This document shows, in pieces, positions 54,078 through 62,145 of a stretch of 64,000 nucleotides of DNA. Both the position numbers and the translations under genes were made by a program. Origin of the DNA: Actinomycetales bacterium (lineage in GTDB: Bacteria; Actinomycetota; Actinomycetes; Mycobacteriales; Micromonosporaceae). The stretch covers positions 124,001-188,000 of the forward strand of contig PKFB01000060.1 of assembly GCA_002919305.1 (NCBI GenBank), given 5' to 3'. The notes under the pieces are model-generated. The model had not been told where the DNA came from, did no database searches, and saw only the letters and a list, made by a program, of their open reading frames with translations. The first letter of the stretch is position 1, and every line of letters starts with the position of its first letter.

Positions 54078-55283
54078 ATGAATCAGCCAGGCCAATGGAC
54101 AGGCCCAGGCAATTGGGGGCCGCACGTTCCTGAGGTTCCGGCTGTGCCGCCCGAGCACAATTACAGACGTAAGGAGCGGCGGACGCTTCCTGCCGCCCTC
54201 AAGATTGTTATCGGAAGCGTGGTAGCCATCGGGCTGGTGCTGGTCGGACTGGCCATCCCGTGGGTCTTGCCGGATGAGGCACCGCCGATGCGGTGGGTGG
54301 GTGAGCATGACATCCTCGCCAACAGGCTCACGGAGGCGGCCGATGGCCTACGGCAGGTAGCGGGCGTCAAGTACACCGGATCCGTCACCAACGCGCACGG
54401 TGCTGAGATCAGCCTCGATATCGAGGTGGCCAACGAAGGATCGGCCTACGGCACCCTCGTCATCAATGGGATCGAGGTCGAGGTCATGGCGACGCCGGAC
54501 CACGCCTTCATCTGGGCCCAGGCTGCGTACTGGGAGGCTGTCGGTCTGGATCCCTACCTCATCGAGAACTACACCAGCACCTGGGTTCGGATCAATCGCG
54601 TGGGCTTCGGGTTTGAGGTGCTCACGACCTTGGCCCCCGTCTCCCTCGCTGATCTGTTGGAGCAGAGTGCCTCCACGGTGGAATCCGCTGAGGAGGTCGT
54701 CGACGACGGCGTATCAGGACGTCGTCTGCACACCTCTTTAGGGATCGTTACGGTAAGTGAGAGCGCGCCTTACCAGATTCTCGACATTGAACTTCAGCGG
54801 GTTGAGGGCGCACAGGCTCTGGATTTGGCCATTGAGCAACTCGACGCAGAGACCGTCAGGGCTCTCTACGAGCGTGTCCGCGCTGAGGTAGGGCTGCTGG
54901 AGAGGGCACTCGATCTGCTATTACCGGTGGAGTTTGAGGGAGACGAGGTAGTAGCTACCTGCACGTACGGCTCCTGCAGCACGCCTGTCATCATCGAAAA
55001 TTCTGTTGACGATGAATATGTGGACCCCAATGCCTATCTAACAATCTACGCTGTTATCACGGTCGAATTATTGCTCGATGGCGTGCCGGTGGGCTCCTGC
55101 GAGGAGCTGTGGGAGATGCCGTTGAACACCAGTGCGGTAATGCCCTGCAATGCCCAGATAGATGCGCCCTACTATATCGTCGCAGTACTTGGTGTCTGGC
55201 GGGCGGTTCCTGTAATCGGGGGTCACGTCAACACGCTGCTTGATCGACTATACGAGGCGGAAGAGAGCAACCCCGGCCTCTGA
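54078..55283 (+). CDS. Membrane-anchored exported protein, nuclease-less paralog
   Basis: 401 residues from ATG 54078 (GGAGG with 8-nt spacing). Proline-rich cytoplasmic N-terminus, one membrane helix (IVIGSVVAIGLVLVGLAIPW), then an extracellular domain with an LppX/LprG-like lipoprotein-fold pattern (AADGLRQVAGVKYTGSVTN, ISLDIEVANEGSAYGTLVIN, STWVRINRV). Four cysteines (CTYGSC; GSCEELWEMPLNTSAVMPC) match positions in the downstream gene and suggest two disulfides. The two proteins align along this whole stretch; this one stops at LYEAEESNPGL, the point where the other continues into a nuclease-like module. GC falls towards its 3' end, consistent with transfer. Function unknown. Confidence 0.85.
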   Translation: MNQPGQWTGPGNWGPHVPEVPAVPPEHNYRRKERRTLPAALKIVIGSVVAIGLVLVGLAIPWVLPDEAPPMRWVGEHDILANRLTEAADGLRQVAGVKYTGSVTNAHGAEISLDIEVANEGSAYGTLVINGIEVEVMATPDHAFIWAQAAYWEAVGLDPYLIENYTSTWVRINRVGFGFEVLTTLAPVSLADLLEQSASTVESAEEVVDDGVSGRRLHTSLGIVTVSESAPYQILDIELQRVEGAQALDLAIEQLDAETVRALYERVRAEVGLLERALDLLLPVEFEGDEVVATCTYGSCSTPVIIENSVDDEYVDPNAYLTIYAVITVELLLDGVPVGSCEELWEMPLNTSAVMPCNAQIDAPYYIVAVLGVWRAVPVIGGHVNTLLDRLYEAEESNPGL

Positions 55284-55575
55284 ACGACTGAGCGCACTCC
55301 AGACGCCGTGGAGGCGTGAACCCAGCGAGAGAGGCGACACTCTTCGCGTAACGGGCAGAATGGCTAGCGCTGGAGAGAGAATATCACCCTTTAGGTGTCT
55401 GATCTACGACTGAGGGGAGAATCCCTCTTTTCTAAGATGCGCAAGTGCGGACTTGTCGATTCGTCGTTTTAAGGCGAAATTCCGGTGTCGTGCCTCGGTG
55501 TTATTCCTCCTTGCCCTCTCCCCCCGCGCGGGAAGATCGGGATAGGAGGGCCTCTTTGACATATGAGGTGGCGTG

Positions 55576-57462
55576 ATGACCTGGCCGCCTGCCCATCCTG
55601 AACCGGGGTTGACGAACGTTACCGCCTCATCGGATCTCGGACCCGGTTCATGGGGCGGGAATCCACCGCACCTCACCACATTATCGAGCGTCGATACCGT
55701 CCGGATTACGCCTCCTGCGGAGCCGTCCCAGGAGGAAACAGTCCACAGTGGTCCACCACTGCATTCCGGAAGCGGGCGCTTCGTGGCCCTCACGCTCGCT
55801 CCCATCGGTTTCGTGTGTGTGGTGCTCGCCGCGTTGATCGTCCCGCCGTCGCTGAATTCGACGCCTGAGGAGTTGTGGTGGCGGGACCCTCATCAGCAAC
55901 TGCGTCACGCCGCCAATGAGCTATCGCTGTCTCCGGCCGTTCACTACACCGGAACTGTCACCCCCGAAACCGACGAGGTCGACAGTGCGCAGGTCACCCT
56001 TGATCTCGAAGTCACCTATGAAGGGTCCGCTCTTGGCACTGCCGTCCTCGACGGGATCGAGATGGAGGTGTTGGTTCTCCAGGGTCGGATCATGATCCAG
56101 GCGCCGGGGGAGTATTGGGAGACCGAGCTGGAGAACCCGGAGAGCGTTTCCATATATGCGGCGACCTGGGTCAGGGTCGCGCCCGAGGTGTTAGGAATTG
56201 ATATTCGTCGCTCTTTAGCGCCTCCCTCCCTCGCGGCATGGTTGCTGGGATCACAAAGCGTCATCGACGACGGAGAGATCACTGTCAACGGAGGACCTGC
56301 GCGCCGTTTGCTGACTTCTCGGGGCGAGGTGGCGATCAATGAAGAAAACCGAGTGTTGAGCATCGATGTGCAAACGACGGATCCGCAGGCTAGATCACAA
56401 TTCACTCTTCAGGAATTGACTGCCGAAGACGCCACTGATCTGTATCGCAGACTCACCCACGAGGCAGAGACCCTGGAGGGGCACCTCGACAGGGTGATGA
56501 ACATTTCGATGTCTTTTGTTCCTCAGGATAGTCAATGTTTTGTCGACGATTGTCGATACGTCATCACTATCACCAACTCGGTCGAGTCGACCAGCCCGTA
56601 CGTTGAACCAGACGAATATGTGTACCTCGTCGCCCACGTGGAGTTCCGCATCGCGGGCGAGATAGTTGCAGGGTGCGACGAAGTATGGCGCATGGAGGCG
56701 AATACCACAGCCACCATGTGGTGCTCCGTTCAGCTGCCCCCTGATGCTTCCGGGTGGGTCGATATCGGGGCACGCATTTCCTTTGGAGGCTTTACGCAAC
56801 CGCAAGTCGAGGACCTGCTGGGGCAGCTGTATCGGTCAGAATCGGACAACCCTGGGAGCTGTGCCCAGGAAGTCCGAGTGGCGTGCGCGGCGCTCACCCG
56901 GTTCTACGCCTCAATTGATCCCGCGGAGCGCATCTACCTTTCTGAAGGCGACGCTGGCCCAGACCCGACCGTACGTAACCCGGCCTCCCCGAACGAACCC
57001 CACCGCAGCTGCCCGGACTCCTCAGCGCTGTCCTACTACTACGGACAACTGATCGACGAGACTTTTGCCGGCGTTCATGCCCGGCTATGCGACCCGTTGC
57101 CGACCGGGAGTCCAGCGGCTCCGGACCTCGCGCCACCGGGGTACGCGGATGCCGGCGACGCTATCCAACGGTGCCACCTGATCCCCGAGGAGTTAGGGGG
57201 ATCAGGCGCGGTCGTGGAGAATCTCGTGGCCTGCCACCGGCAGGTGGCCGAGAGCGTACTCCCCGAGTATCAACGCCGGGTCCAGCAGGCCGTGGCCGAC
57301 GGACAGATCGTGGACTACACAATGATCGCCATCTATGGCAACGGCACCGACACCGTACCGACCGCGTTCGTGATCAGGGCCGTGGGGGACCAAGGCCTCG
57401 ACATCCATGTATTTATCGAGAACAACGAGGACGGGCAGGCCGTCGAGTTTCCGGCGCGATGA
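55576..57462 (+). CDS. Membrane-anchored exported protein with C-terminal NS_2/HNH-like nuclease domain
   Basis: 628 residues from ATG 55576 (GAGGTG with 5-nt spacing; a GTG at 55573 is in frame). Membrane helix LTLAPIGFVCVVLAALIVPP, then the same extracellular domain as the upstream paralog (AANELSLSPAVHYTGTVTPE, LDLEVTYEGSALGTAVLDG, TWVRVAPEVLG) with conserved Cys pairs (CFVDDC; GCDEVWRMEANTTATMWC). After LYRSESDNPG a cysteine-rich linker leads to the C-terminal module: QRCHLIPEELGGSGAVVENL with H534, VACHRQVAESVLPEYQRRVQ and QQAVADGQIVDYTMIAIYGN. This resembles the DNA/RNA non-specific endonuclease-type (NS_2) fold of polymorphic toxins, where that His and the following Asn are catalytic. 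It is a predicted exported effector; no immunity gene follows. Confidence 0.75.
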   Translation: MTWPPAHPEPGLTNVTASSDLGPGSWGGNPPHLTTLSSVDTVRITPPAEPSQEETVHSGPPLHSGSGRFVALTLAPIGFVCVVLAALIVPPSLNSTPEELWWRDPHQQLRHAANELSLSPAVHYTGTVTPETDEVDSAQVTLDLEVTYEGSALGTAVLDGIEMEVLVLQGRIMIQAPGEYWETELENPESVSIYAATWVRVAPEVLGIDIRRSLAPPSLAAWLLGSQSVIDDGEITVNGGPARRLLTSRGEVAINEENRVLSIDVQTTDPQARSQFTLQELTAEDATDLYRRLTHEAETLEGHLDRVMNISMSFVPQDSQCFVDDCRYVITITNSVESTSPYVEPDEYVYLVAHVEFRIAGEIVAGCDEVWRMEANTTATMWCSVQLPPDASGWVDIGARISFGGFTQPQVEDLLGQLYRSESDNPGSCAQEVRVACAALTRFYASIDPAERIYLSEGDAGPDPTVRNPASPNEPHRSCPDSSALSYYYGQLIDETFAGVHARLCDPLPTGSPAAPDLAPPGYADAGDAIQRCHLIPEELGGSGAVVENLVACHRQVAESVLPEYQRRVQQAVADGQIVDYTMIAIYGNGTDTVPTAFVIRAVGDQGLDIHVFIENNEDGQAVEFPAR

Positions 57463-57519
57463 GCCCTGGGTCACGGAAAACCCGCTCGCCTTGGCAGTCT
57501 TTACTCCGCGTTCAGCTCA

Positions 57520-57545
57520 GGGCCAGGACGCCGCGGTCCTGGCCC
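57520..57545 (+). terminator. Terminator of the nuclease-domain gene
   Basis: GGGCCAGGAC-GCCGCG-GTCCTGGCCC, perfect 10-bp stem, 58 nt after the stop codon and convergent to ptrB. Confidence 0.75.
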
Positions 57546-57615
57546 GGCTGACCACGATTCCGATCGACGAACCGAGGAAGCACCCGAGGCGCGCGTAGGG
57601 GCGCGCGCCATCCGG

Positions 57616-59772
57616 TCAGGACTCGGTGACGGGACCGCCGACCACGTCGATGGCCCAGGCCAGCACGAACGCCTGCTCCCGCCAGGCGTCGTACCGTCCA
57701 CTGGGGCCCGCATGCCCCGCACCCATCTCGGTCTTCAACAGCAACGGGCGGGAGTCGGTCTTTGTCGCGCGTAGCCGCGCCACCCACTTCGCCGGCTCGT
57801 GATAGAGCACCCGGGTGTCGTTGAGGCTGGTGATGGCCAGGATCGCCGGATAGTCGACAGCCGCCACGTTCTCGTACGGCGAGTAGGACTTCATGTAGGC
57901 GTACACCTCTGGGTCCTCCAGAGGATTCCCCCACTCCTCCCACTCGGTGACGGTGAGCGGCAACGACGGATCCAGGATGGTGTTGAGCGGATCCACAAAC
58001 GGCACTTCGGCGATGATCGCCCCGAAGGCGTCCGGCGCCAGGTTGGCGATCGCACCCATCAGCAGACCCCCGGCGCTGCCGCCCCGCGCCACCAGTCGGG
58101 GCGTGGAGGTCCAGCCCGAGTCGGCCAGGTGGCGGGCACAAGCGATGAAGTCGGTGAAGGTGTTCTTCTTACGGGTCAGCTTGCCGTCCTCATACCACCG
58201 ACGACCCAGCTCACCCCCGCCCCGGACATGGGCGATGGCGAACACGAATCCCCGGTCCAGTAGGGACAGCCGTGGGATTGAGAACCACGGGTCCATGCTC
58301 GCCTCATAGCTGCCGTACCCGTACAGCATCAGCGGTGCCGACCCGTCCCGCGGCGTACCGGCCCGGCACACCAGGGAGATCGGTACGCGGGTGCCGTCGG
58401 GAGCGGTGGCCCACTCGCGGTGCTGCTCGTAGTCGGTCGGCTGGTACCCGCCTAGCACCGGCTCCTGCTTCCGCAGGATCAGGGAGCGGTTGGGGATGTC
58501 GTAGTCGTACACCGTCATCGGAGTGATCAATGAGGTGTAGCGCAGCCGGTAAGAGGTGGAGTGGTACTCCGGGTTCCCGGCTGGGGTCACGGTGTACAGC
58601 GGCTCCGGAAACTCAATAGAGGCCGCGTGATCGAAGTCGAATCCGGCGTCGCTACCCGCGCTGGCGCCTGACTCGGAGTCAGAGCCGGAGGCGAGCGTCG
58701 GCACCACCTGCAGTCTGGTGAGGCCGTCCCGCCGGGAGTAGATCACGATGTGGCTGGCGAAAGCGTCCACATCCAGCAGCCGGGTGTCGTCCCGCCCGGG
58801 GATCACGGTCGTCAACGCCTCGGGGTTGTCCACCGGTGCGGTGGCCAACGTGAAGTTGGGGTGTTCGGCGTTGTGCAGCACCAAAAAGTGCGAGCCGTGG
58901 TGTTCGACGGAGTACTCCACGCCGTGCCGACGAGGAATGAGTACCCGAGGCGTCGCATCGGGCGTGTCCGCGTCGATCGCGTACACCTCACTGGTGAGCT
59001 TGCTGCTGGAGTCGATGAGGATGTACCGCTGACTGCGGGTGAGGCCGACACTGACCCAGAACCGCTCGTCCGGCTCCTCATAGACCACCACGTCGGAGCT
59101 GGTGGGCGTACCGATCCGGTGCCGCCACACCCGGTACGGGCGCCACGCCTCGTCGACGGTTAGGTAGAACACCGTTGAACCGTCTCGTGACCACGCGGTG
59201 CCGTAGAAGGTGTCGGGGATCTCGTCGGGCAAGACGACGCCCGTGGTCAGGTCCTTGAACCGCAGCGTGAACCGTTCGTTGCCCTCGTAGTCGGTGGAGT
59301 ACGCCAGCAGCCGCCCGTCGGGGCTGACGTCCAACGTGCCGAGGGAGAAATAGTCCGAGTCGCCGGCGAGTTCGTTCTCGTCTAGCAACACCTCCTCACC
59401 GGGGAGAGGTGAGGCGTCCTCCGGCATGGCGGGCGGGGTGGTGTCGCCTGGGGTCGCCTTGCACCGACAGTGGATCCGGTACTGCTTGCCCTCGACGGTG
59501 CGGGTGTAGTACCACCACTCGCCCTCCCGCACCGGGACCGACAGGTCGGTCTCTTGGGTACGCGACTTGATCTCTTCGAAGATCCGTTTCTGGAGATCGT
59601 CCAGGTGCTGGGTCTGCGCCTGGGTGTAGGCGTTCTCCGCCTCCAGGTACCGGATCGTGTCGGGATCGTCCCGGTTCCGCAGCCACGCGTACTCGTCGAT
59701 GACGGTGTCTCCGTGGTGGGTCCGGGTGCTCGGTACTCGCTTAGCGACCGGAGGGAGAACGGTTTCAGTCAT
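57616..59772 (-). CDS. ptrB: Oligopeptidase B / prolyl oligopeptidase family (S9A)
   Basis: 718 residues, standard length. N-terminal seven-bladed propeller gate starts with HGDTVIDEYAWLRNRDDPDT. The hydrolase domain has the catalytic Ser in ARGGSAGGLLMGAIANLAPD, the Asp in TSLNDTRVLYHEPAKW and the His in GAGHAGPSGRYD; RGGGELGRRWYEDGKL and YMKSYSPYENV match oligopeptidase B, which cuts after basic residues in short peptides in the cytoplasm. An inverted repeat overlaps the start codon and no Shine-Dalgarno is present, so translation may be leaderless. It is 24 nt after the Rv2629-like gene on the same strand. Confidence 0.95.
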   Translation of the reverse strand: MTETVLPPVAKRVPSTRTHHGDTVIDEYAWLRNRDDPDTIRYLEAENAYTQAQTQHLDDLQKRIFEEIKSRTQETDLSVPVREGEWWYYTRTVEGKQYRIHCRCKATPGDTTPPAMPEDASPLPGEEVLLDENELAGDSDYFSLGTLDVSPDGRLLAYSTDYEGNERFTLRFKDLTTGVVLPDEIPDTFYGTAWSRDGSTVFYLTVDEAWRPYRVWRHRIGTPTSSDVVVYEEPDERFWVSVGLTRSQRYILIDSSSKLTSEVYAIDADTPDATPRVLIPRRHGVEYSVEHHGSHFLVLHNAEHPNFTLATAPVDNPEALTTVIPGRDDTRLLDVDAFASHIVIYSRRDGLTRLQVVPTLASGSDSESGASAGSDAGFDFDHAASIEFPEPLYTVTPAGNPEYHSTSYRLRYTSLITPMTVYDYDIPNRSLILRKQEPVLGGYQPTDYEQHREWATAPDGTRVPISLVCRAGTPRDGSAPLMLYGYGSYEASMDPWFSIPRLSLLDRGFVFAIAHVRGGGELGRRWYEDGKLTRKKNTFTDFIACARHLADSGWTSTPRLVARGGSAGGLLMGAIANLAPDAFGAIIAEVPFVDPLNTILDPSLPLTVTEWEEWGNPLEDPEVYAYMKSYSPYENVAAVDYPAILAITSLNDTRVLYHEPAKWVARLRATKTDSRPLLLKTEMGAGHAGPSGRYDAWREQAFVLAWAIDVVGGPVTES

Positions 59773-59800
59773 ACCGGGTGAGACTACCCGGTAGTGTCAC
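59770..59800 (-). promoter_or_regulatory. Inverted repeat at ptrB start
   Basis: TACCGGGT (59772-59779) and ACCCGGTA (59786-59793) flank 6 nt and overlap the ATG. A minus-strand TTACCA with 17-nt spacing to TAGTCT just upstream may be a promoter for a leaderless transcript, embedded in the end of the preceding gene. Confidence 0.35.
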
Positions 59801-60900
59801 AGCTGGTAACGCAGCAGTACTCCCACCCCGTCGGTCATCGGCGGGTCGTCTTCGCTGAGCAGTTCGAACCCGGCCCCGGTGCCTACGCACGCCCGCAGCA
59901 GGGCGGCGTCGGCGCGGTCGTACGCGTACTCCTCCACCCCCATGCGTTCCAGTTCTCCCCGCGTCACCGCGATCTCCGTCGGTTTCGGCCCCACCCACAG
60001 GTGATGCCGGGTGCCCTGCGACGGCAGCAGGAGGGTGGCGACCTGACCCAGCCGTAGGGTCTCGACCGTCGCCTCCAGGCCCTCGACGGCTCGACCGGTG
60101 CTGGCGATAGCTTCCTGGAAACGCGCGATCAGCTCGCTGTGCTCCCGGCGGGCGGTCTCCGTGAGCAGTCGCCGTATCTCAGCCCGGAGAGGATCCTGCG
60201 CGGCGCCCGCCGCCCGACTGCCGTGGTCGGTCTCAACCACGAGGGACGCCACATTCGCCGGCAGGTGCGAGGCGATGGCCGTGCGGGCGCGGACATCGCC
60301 GGCGAGTACCACCAGCTTGACCCGGTGGCGTACCGCTAACCGGGCCACCTCATCGGCGACCAGGGTGGCGTTCTGCTCCCAGTGGTTCTCCGCGCGCTGC
60401 TGGAAGCGGCGATGCGACCAGCCACCGGCCTGTACCTTCCGGAGCTGGTTATCCATGCCGTCGATGATCGACACCCGCTCGGTGCCCTCGGCGGCCAGGT
60501 GAACATCGGCGCCGATTCGGTCAGCGATGACCAGGATGTGGGGTACGCGGCGCCCCTCGGCGGCCAGCAGCGGTATCAAGTGCGGCAGCGGCGCCCAGGT
60601 GGCTTGGTCGGTGACCGGGGTGACGGGATCGTCCGGAAGTGGGCGATCCAGGCGTATCTGTCCACTGGCGGCTACCAGGACCCGGCCGTGCCGGACCGCG
60701 TTACCCGGCCGGGACGGGGTCAGTGCTTCATCGAGAGCGGCCAGGGTTGGTTGGTCGGTTCCTTCAGCGAGAAGTTGTTGACGCAATCCCTGCCACCGCA
60801 GTTCCCACTGTTCCGCGGCGTCCTCTCCAGCGGGGCGGTTCTCGAGATAGACCGTCGCGTACGGGCCTTCCCCGCTGTACACCTCTTCCAGGAAACCCAT
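59797..60900 (-). CDS. Rv2629-like bacterial release-factor-fold protein (baeRF2)
   Basis: 367 residues. Conserved blocks: VYSGEGPYATVYLENRP, LVLVAASGQIRLDRPL region, HILVIADRIGADVHLAAEG, GGWSHRRFQQRAENHWEQNA, VKLVVLAGDVRARTAIASHL and VATLLLPSQ near the C-terminus. This is the Rv2629 group of eRF1-like proteins, related to the Vms1/ANKZF1 peptidyl-tRNA hydrolase fold, linked to ribosome rescue or hibernation and dormancy in mycobacteria. It is the first gene of a likely two-gene unit with ptrB. GGGAGG lies 9 nt before the ATG. Confidence 0.85.
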   Translation of the reverse strand: MGFLEEVYSGEGPYATVYLENRPAGEDAAEQWELRWQGLRQQLLAEGTDQPTLAALDEALTPSRPGNAVRHGRVLVAASGQIRLDRPLPDDPVTPVTDQATWAPLPHLIPLLAAEGRRVPHILVIADRIGADVHLAAEGTERVSIIDGMDNQLRKVQAGGWSHRRFQQRAENHWEQNATLVADEVARLAVRHRVKLVVLAGDVRARTAIASHLPANVASLVVETDHGSRAAGAAQDPLRAEIRRLLTETARREHSELIARFQEAIASTGRAVEGLEATVETLRLGQVATLLLPSQGTRHHLWVGPKPTEIAVTRGELERMGVEEYAYDRADAALLRACVGTGAGFELLSEDDPPMTDGVGVLLRYQL

Positions 60901-61036
60901 CGTTCCGCCCCTCCCGGTTCACACCCGCACTGTTGTCTTCCTCGCTGTTACCTACTCCTTCCGCTCCTAAACGCGTGAAGCCGACCCCATACAGGTAAAT
61001 TGAGGACGCCGGTCGACCAAGTTCCTGGGGGGATCC

Positions 61037-61468
61037 ATGACGCGGACTACACCCTCGCCCATCACAGAAGGATTTGTCGTGGACGAACCGGGTAACGTTC
61101 GGGGCGTTGGTGAGATCACCAAGAGTCTGGTGCGGAATCTCAGTGACTTGGCGCGGGCGGAGGCCCGACAAGCGGTTCTGGAGATTCAGTACGAGCTTCG
61201 CAAGCTGGTGGTCGTGGGTGGGCTCCTGGCTACCGCCGCGTTCGCGCTTTTCTTCGTACTCGTCCTCGGATCGGTGGCGGCGGCACAGGGATTGGCCGAG
61301 CTTATGCACCCGGCGTTGGCTTACCTCGTGGTGACCGTAGTGTGGGCGCTAGTGGCGGTGGTGTGCGTGTTGATCGCTCTCCCGCGTGTTCGAGGTCTGG
61401 CGCCGGTGCCGACGCGGACCATCGAGTCGGTGAAGGAGGACATCACGTGGATCAAGAACAGGAGCTAG
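61037..61468 (+). CDS. Actinobacterial holin-X / phage holin superfamily III-type protein
   Basis: 143 residues with GGGGGGATCC upstream. Two membrane helices (VVVGGLLATAAFALFFVLVL, LAYLVVTVVWALVAVVCVLI) preceded by a conserved amphipathic stretch (SLVRNLSDLARAEARQAVLE). The layout fits the putative actinobacterial holin-X (DUF1469) family, usually paired with DUF3618; here the pair is present with 22-nt overlap. Despite the name it is a chromosomal membrane protein of unknown role in cell-envelope physiology. Confidence 0.85.
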   Translation: MTRTTPSPITEGFVVDEPGNVRGVGEITKSLVRNLSDLARAEARQAVLEIQYELRKLVVVGGLLATAAFALFFVLVLGSVAAAQGLAELMHPALAYLVVTVVWALVAVVCVLIALPRVRGLAPVPTRTIESVKEDITWIKNRS

Positions 61469-61806
61469 CCAGGCAGCGGGAGCTGATTGCGCGACTGCGA
61501 GAAGAAATCGGGCGTGACCTGGACGAACTGGTCGAGCGGCTCAATCCGCGTAGCGTCCTCCGTCGTCAAGTGAACGCGCTCGACCCGCGGCCGGCGCTGC
61601 GGCGTGGTATGTCGGCGATCGGTTGGGGCGGCTCGGCGTCGACGTCGTCTTCCGCAGACGGGCGTACGCCCGATCCGCAGACGGTTCGCACCTTGGCGGC
61701 GGCGGTGCGTGGAGTGGTGCTGAACCGGAAGGTGATCATAGGCGCCGTGGTGTTCGGAGCGGGCTGCGCCGCTTTGTGGGTGGCGCTGCGCTACCGGCGT
61801 TCCTAA
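61447..61806 (+). CDS. DUF3618 protein
   Basis: 119 residues from a GTG at 61447 with AGGAGG at 7 nt inside the end of the holin-X gene (22-nt overlap). N-terminal charged coil (QEQELARQRELIARLREEIG, RDLDELVERLNPRSVL), C-terminal membrane helix (KVIIGAVVFGAGCAALWVAL). Typical DUF3618, co-occurring with holin-X; function unknown. Confidence 0.85.
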   Translation: MDQEQELARQRELIARLREEIGRDLDELVERLNPRSVLRRQVNALDPRPALRRGMSAIGWGGSASTSSSADGRTPDPQTVRTLAAAVRGVVLNRKVIIGAVVFGAGCAALWVALRYRRS

Positions 61807-62145
61807 CCCGTCATTCCCGCCTTGTTCTCGCCCAGCACGGGCAATTCACCGGGCCTCCATTCAGGGCGCCTGACGAATGGGTGACGTGGCAATAGAGGTG
61901 CGTTGAGCGTTGAGGTCCGGTATCAGTTCAGGCGGTGTTGACGCTCTGGTCCATGAAAATCGGTGTTGATGCCTTAGATATCGGTGCTGGACTTAGCTGT
62001 ACGGTGTTTTCCTGAAAACCCGGCACTTTTACGGAAATCATCCGGTCTTTCATAAGATCCGCGTGAGCGGGTCGGTCGGACCGGTACGGGCCGGGTGTGG
62101 TGACGGTACGGACGACACCGGTTTCCTCGTGCCGGCGGGCGCCGA
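61807..62145. other. Convergent intergenic region, nothing recognised
   Basis: 340 nt between the convergent DUF3618 and phosphatase genes. AT content is somewhat higher near 61960-62070. No gene or clear terminator hairpin was found. Confidence 0.4.

Noticed and set aside
61037-61806. Prophage remnant suggested by the holin-like gene
   Set aside because: The holin-X/DUF3618 pair is a chromosomal actinobacterial pair and no other phage gene lies nearby.
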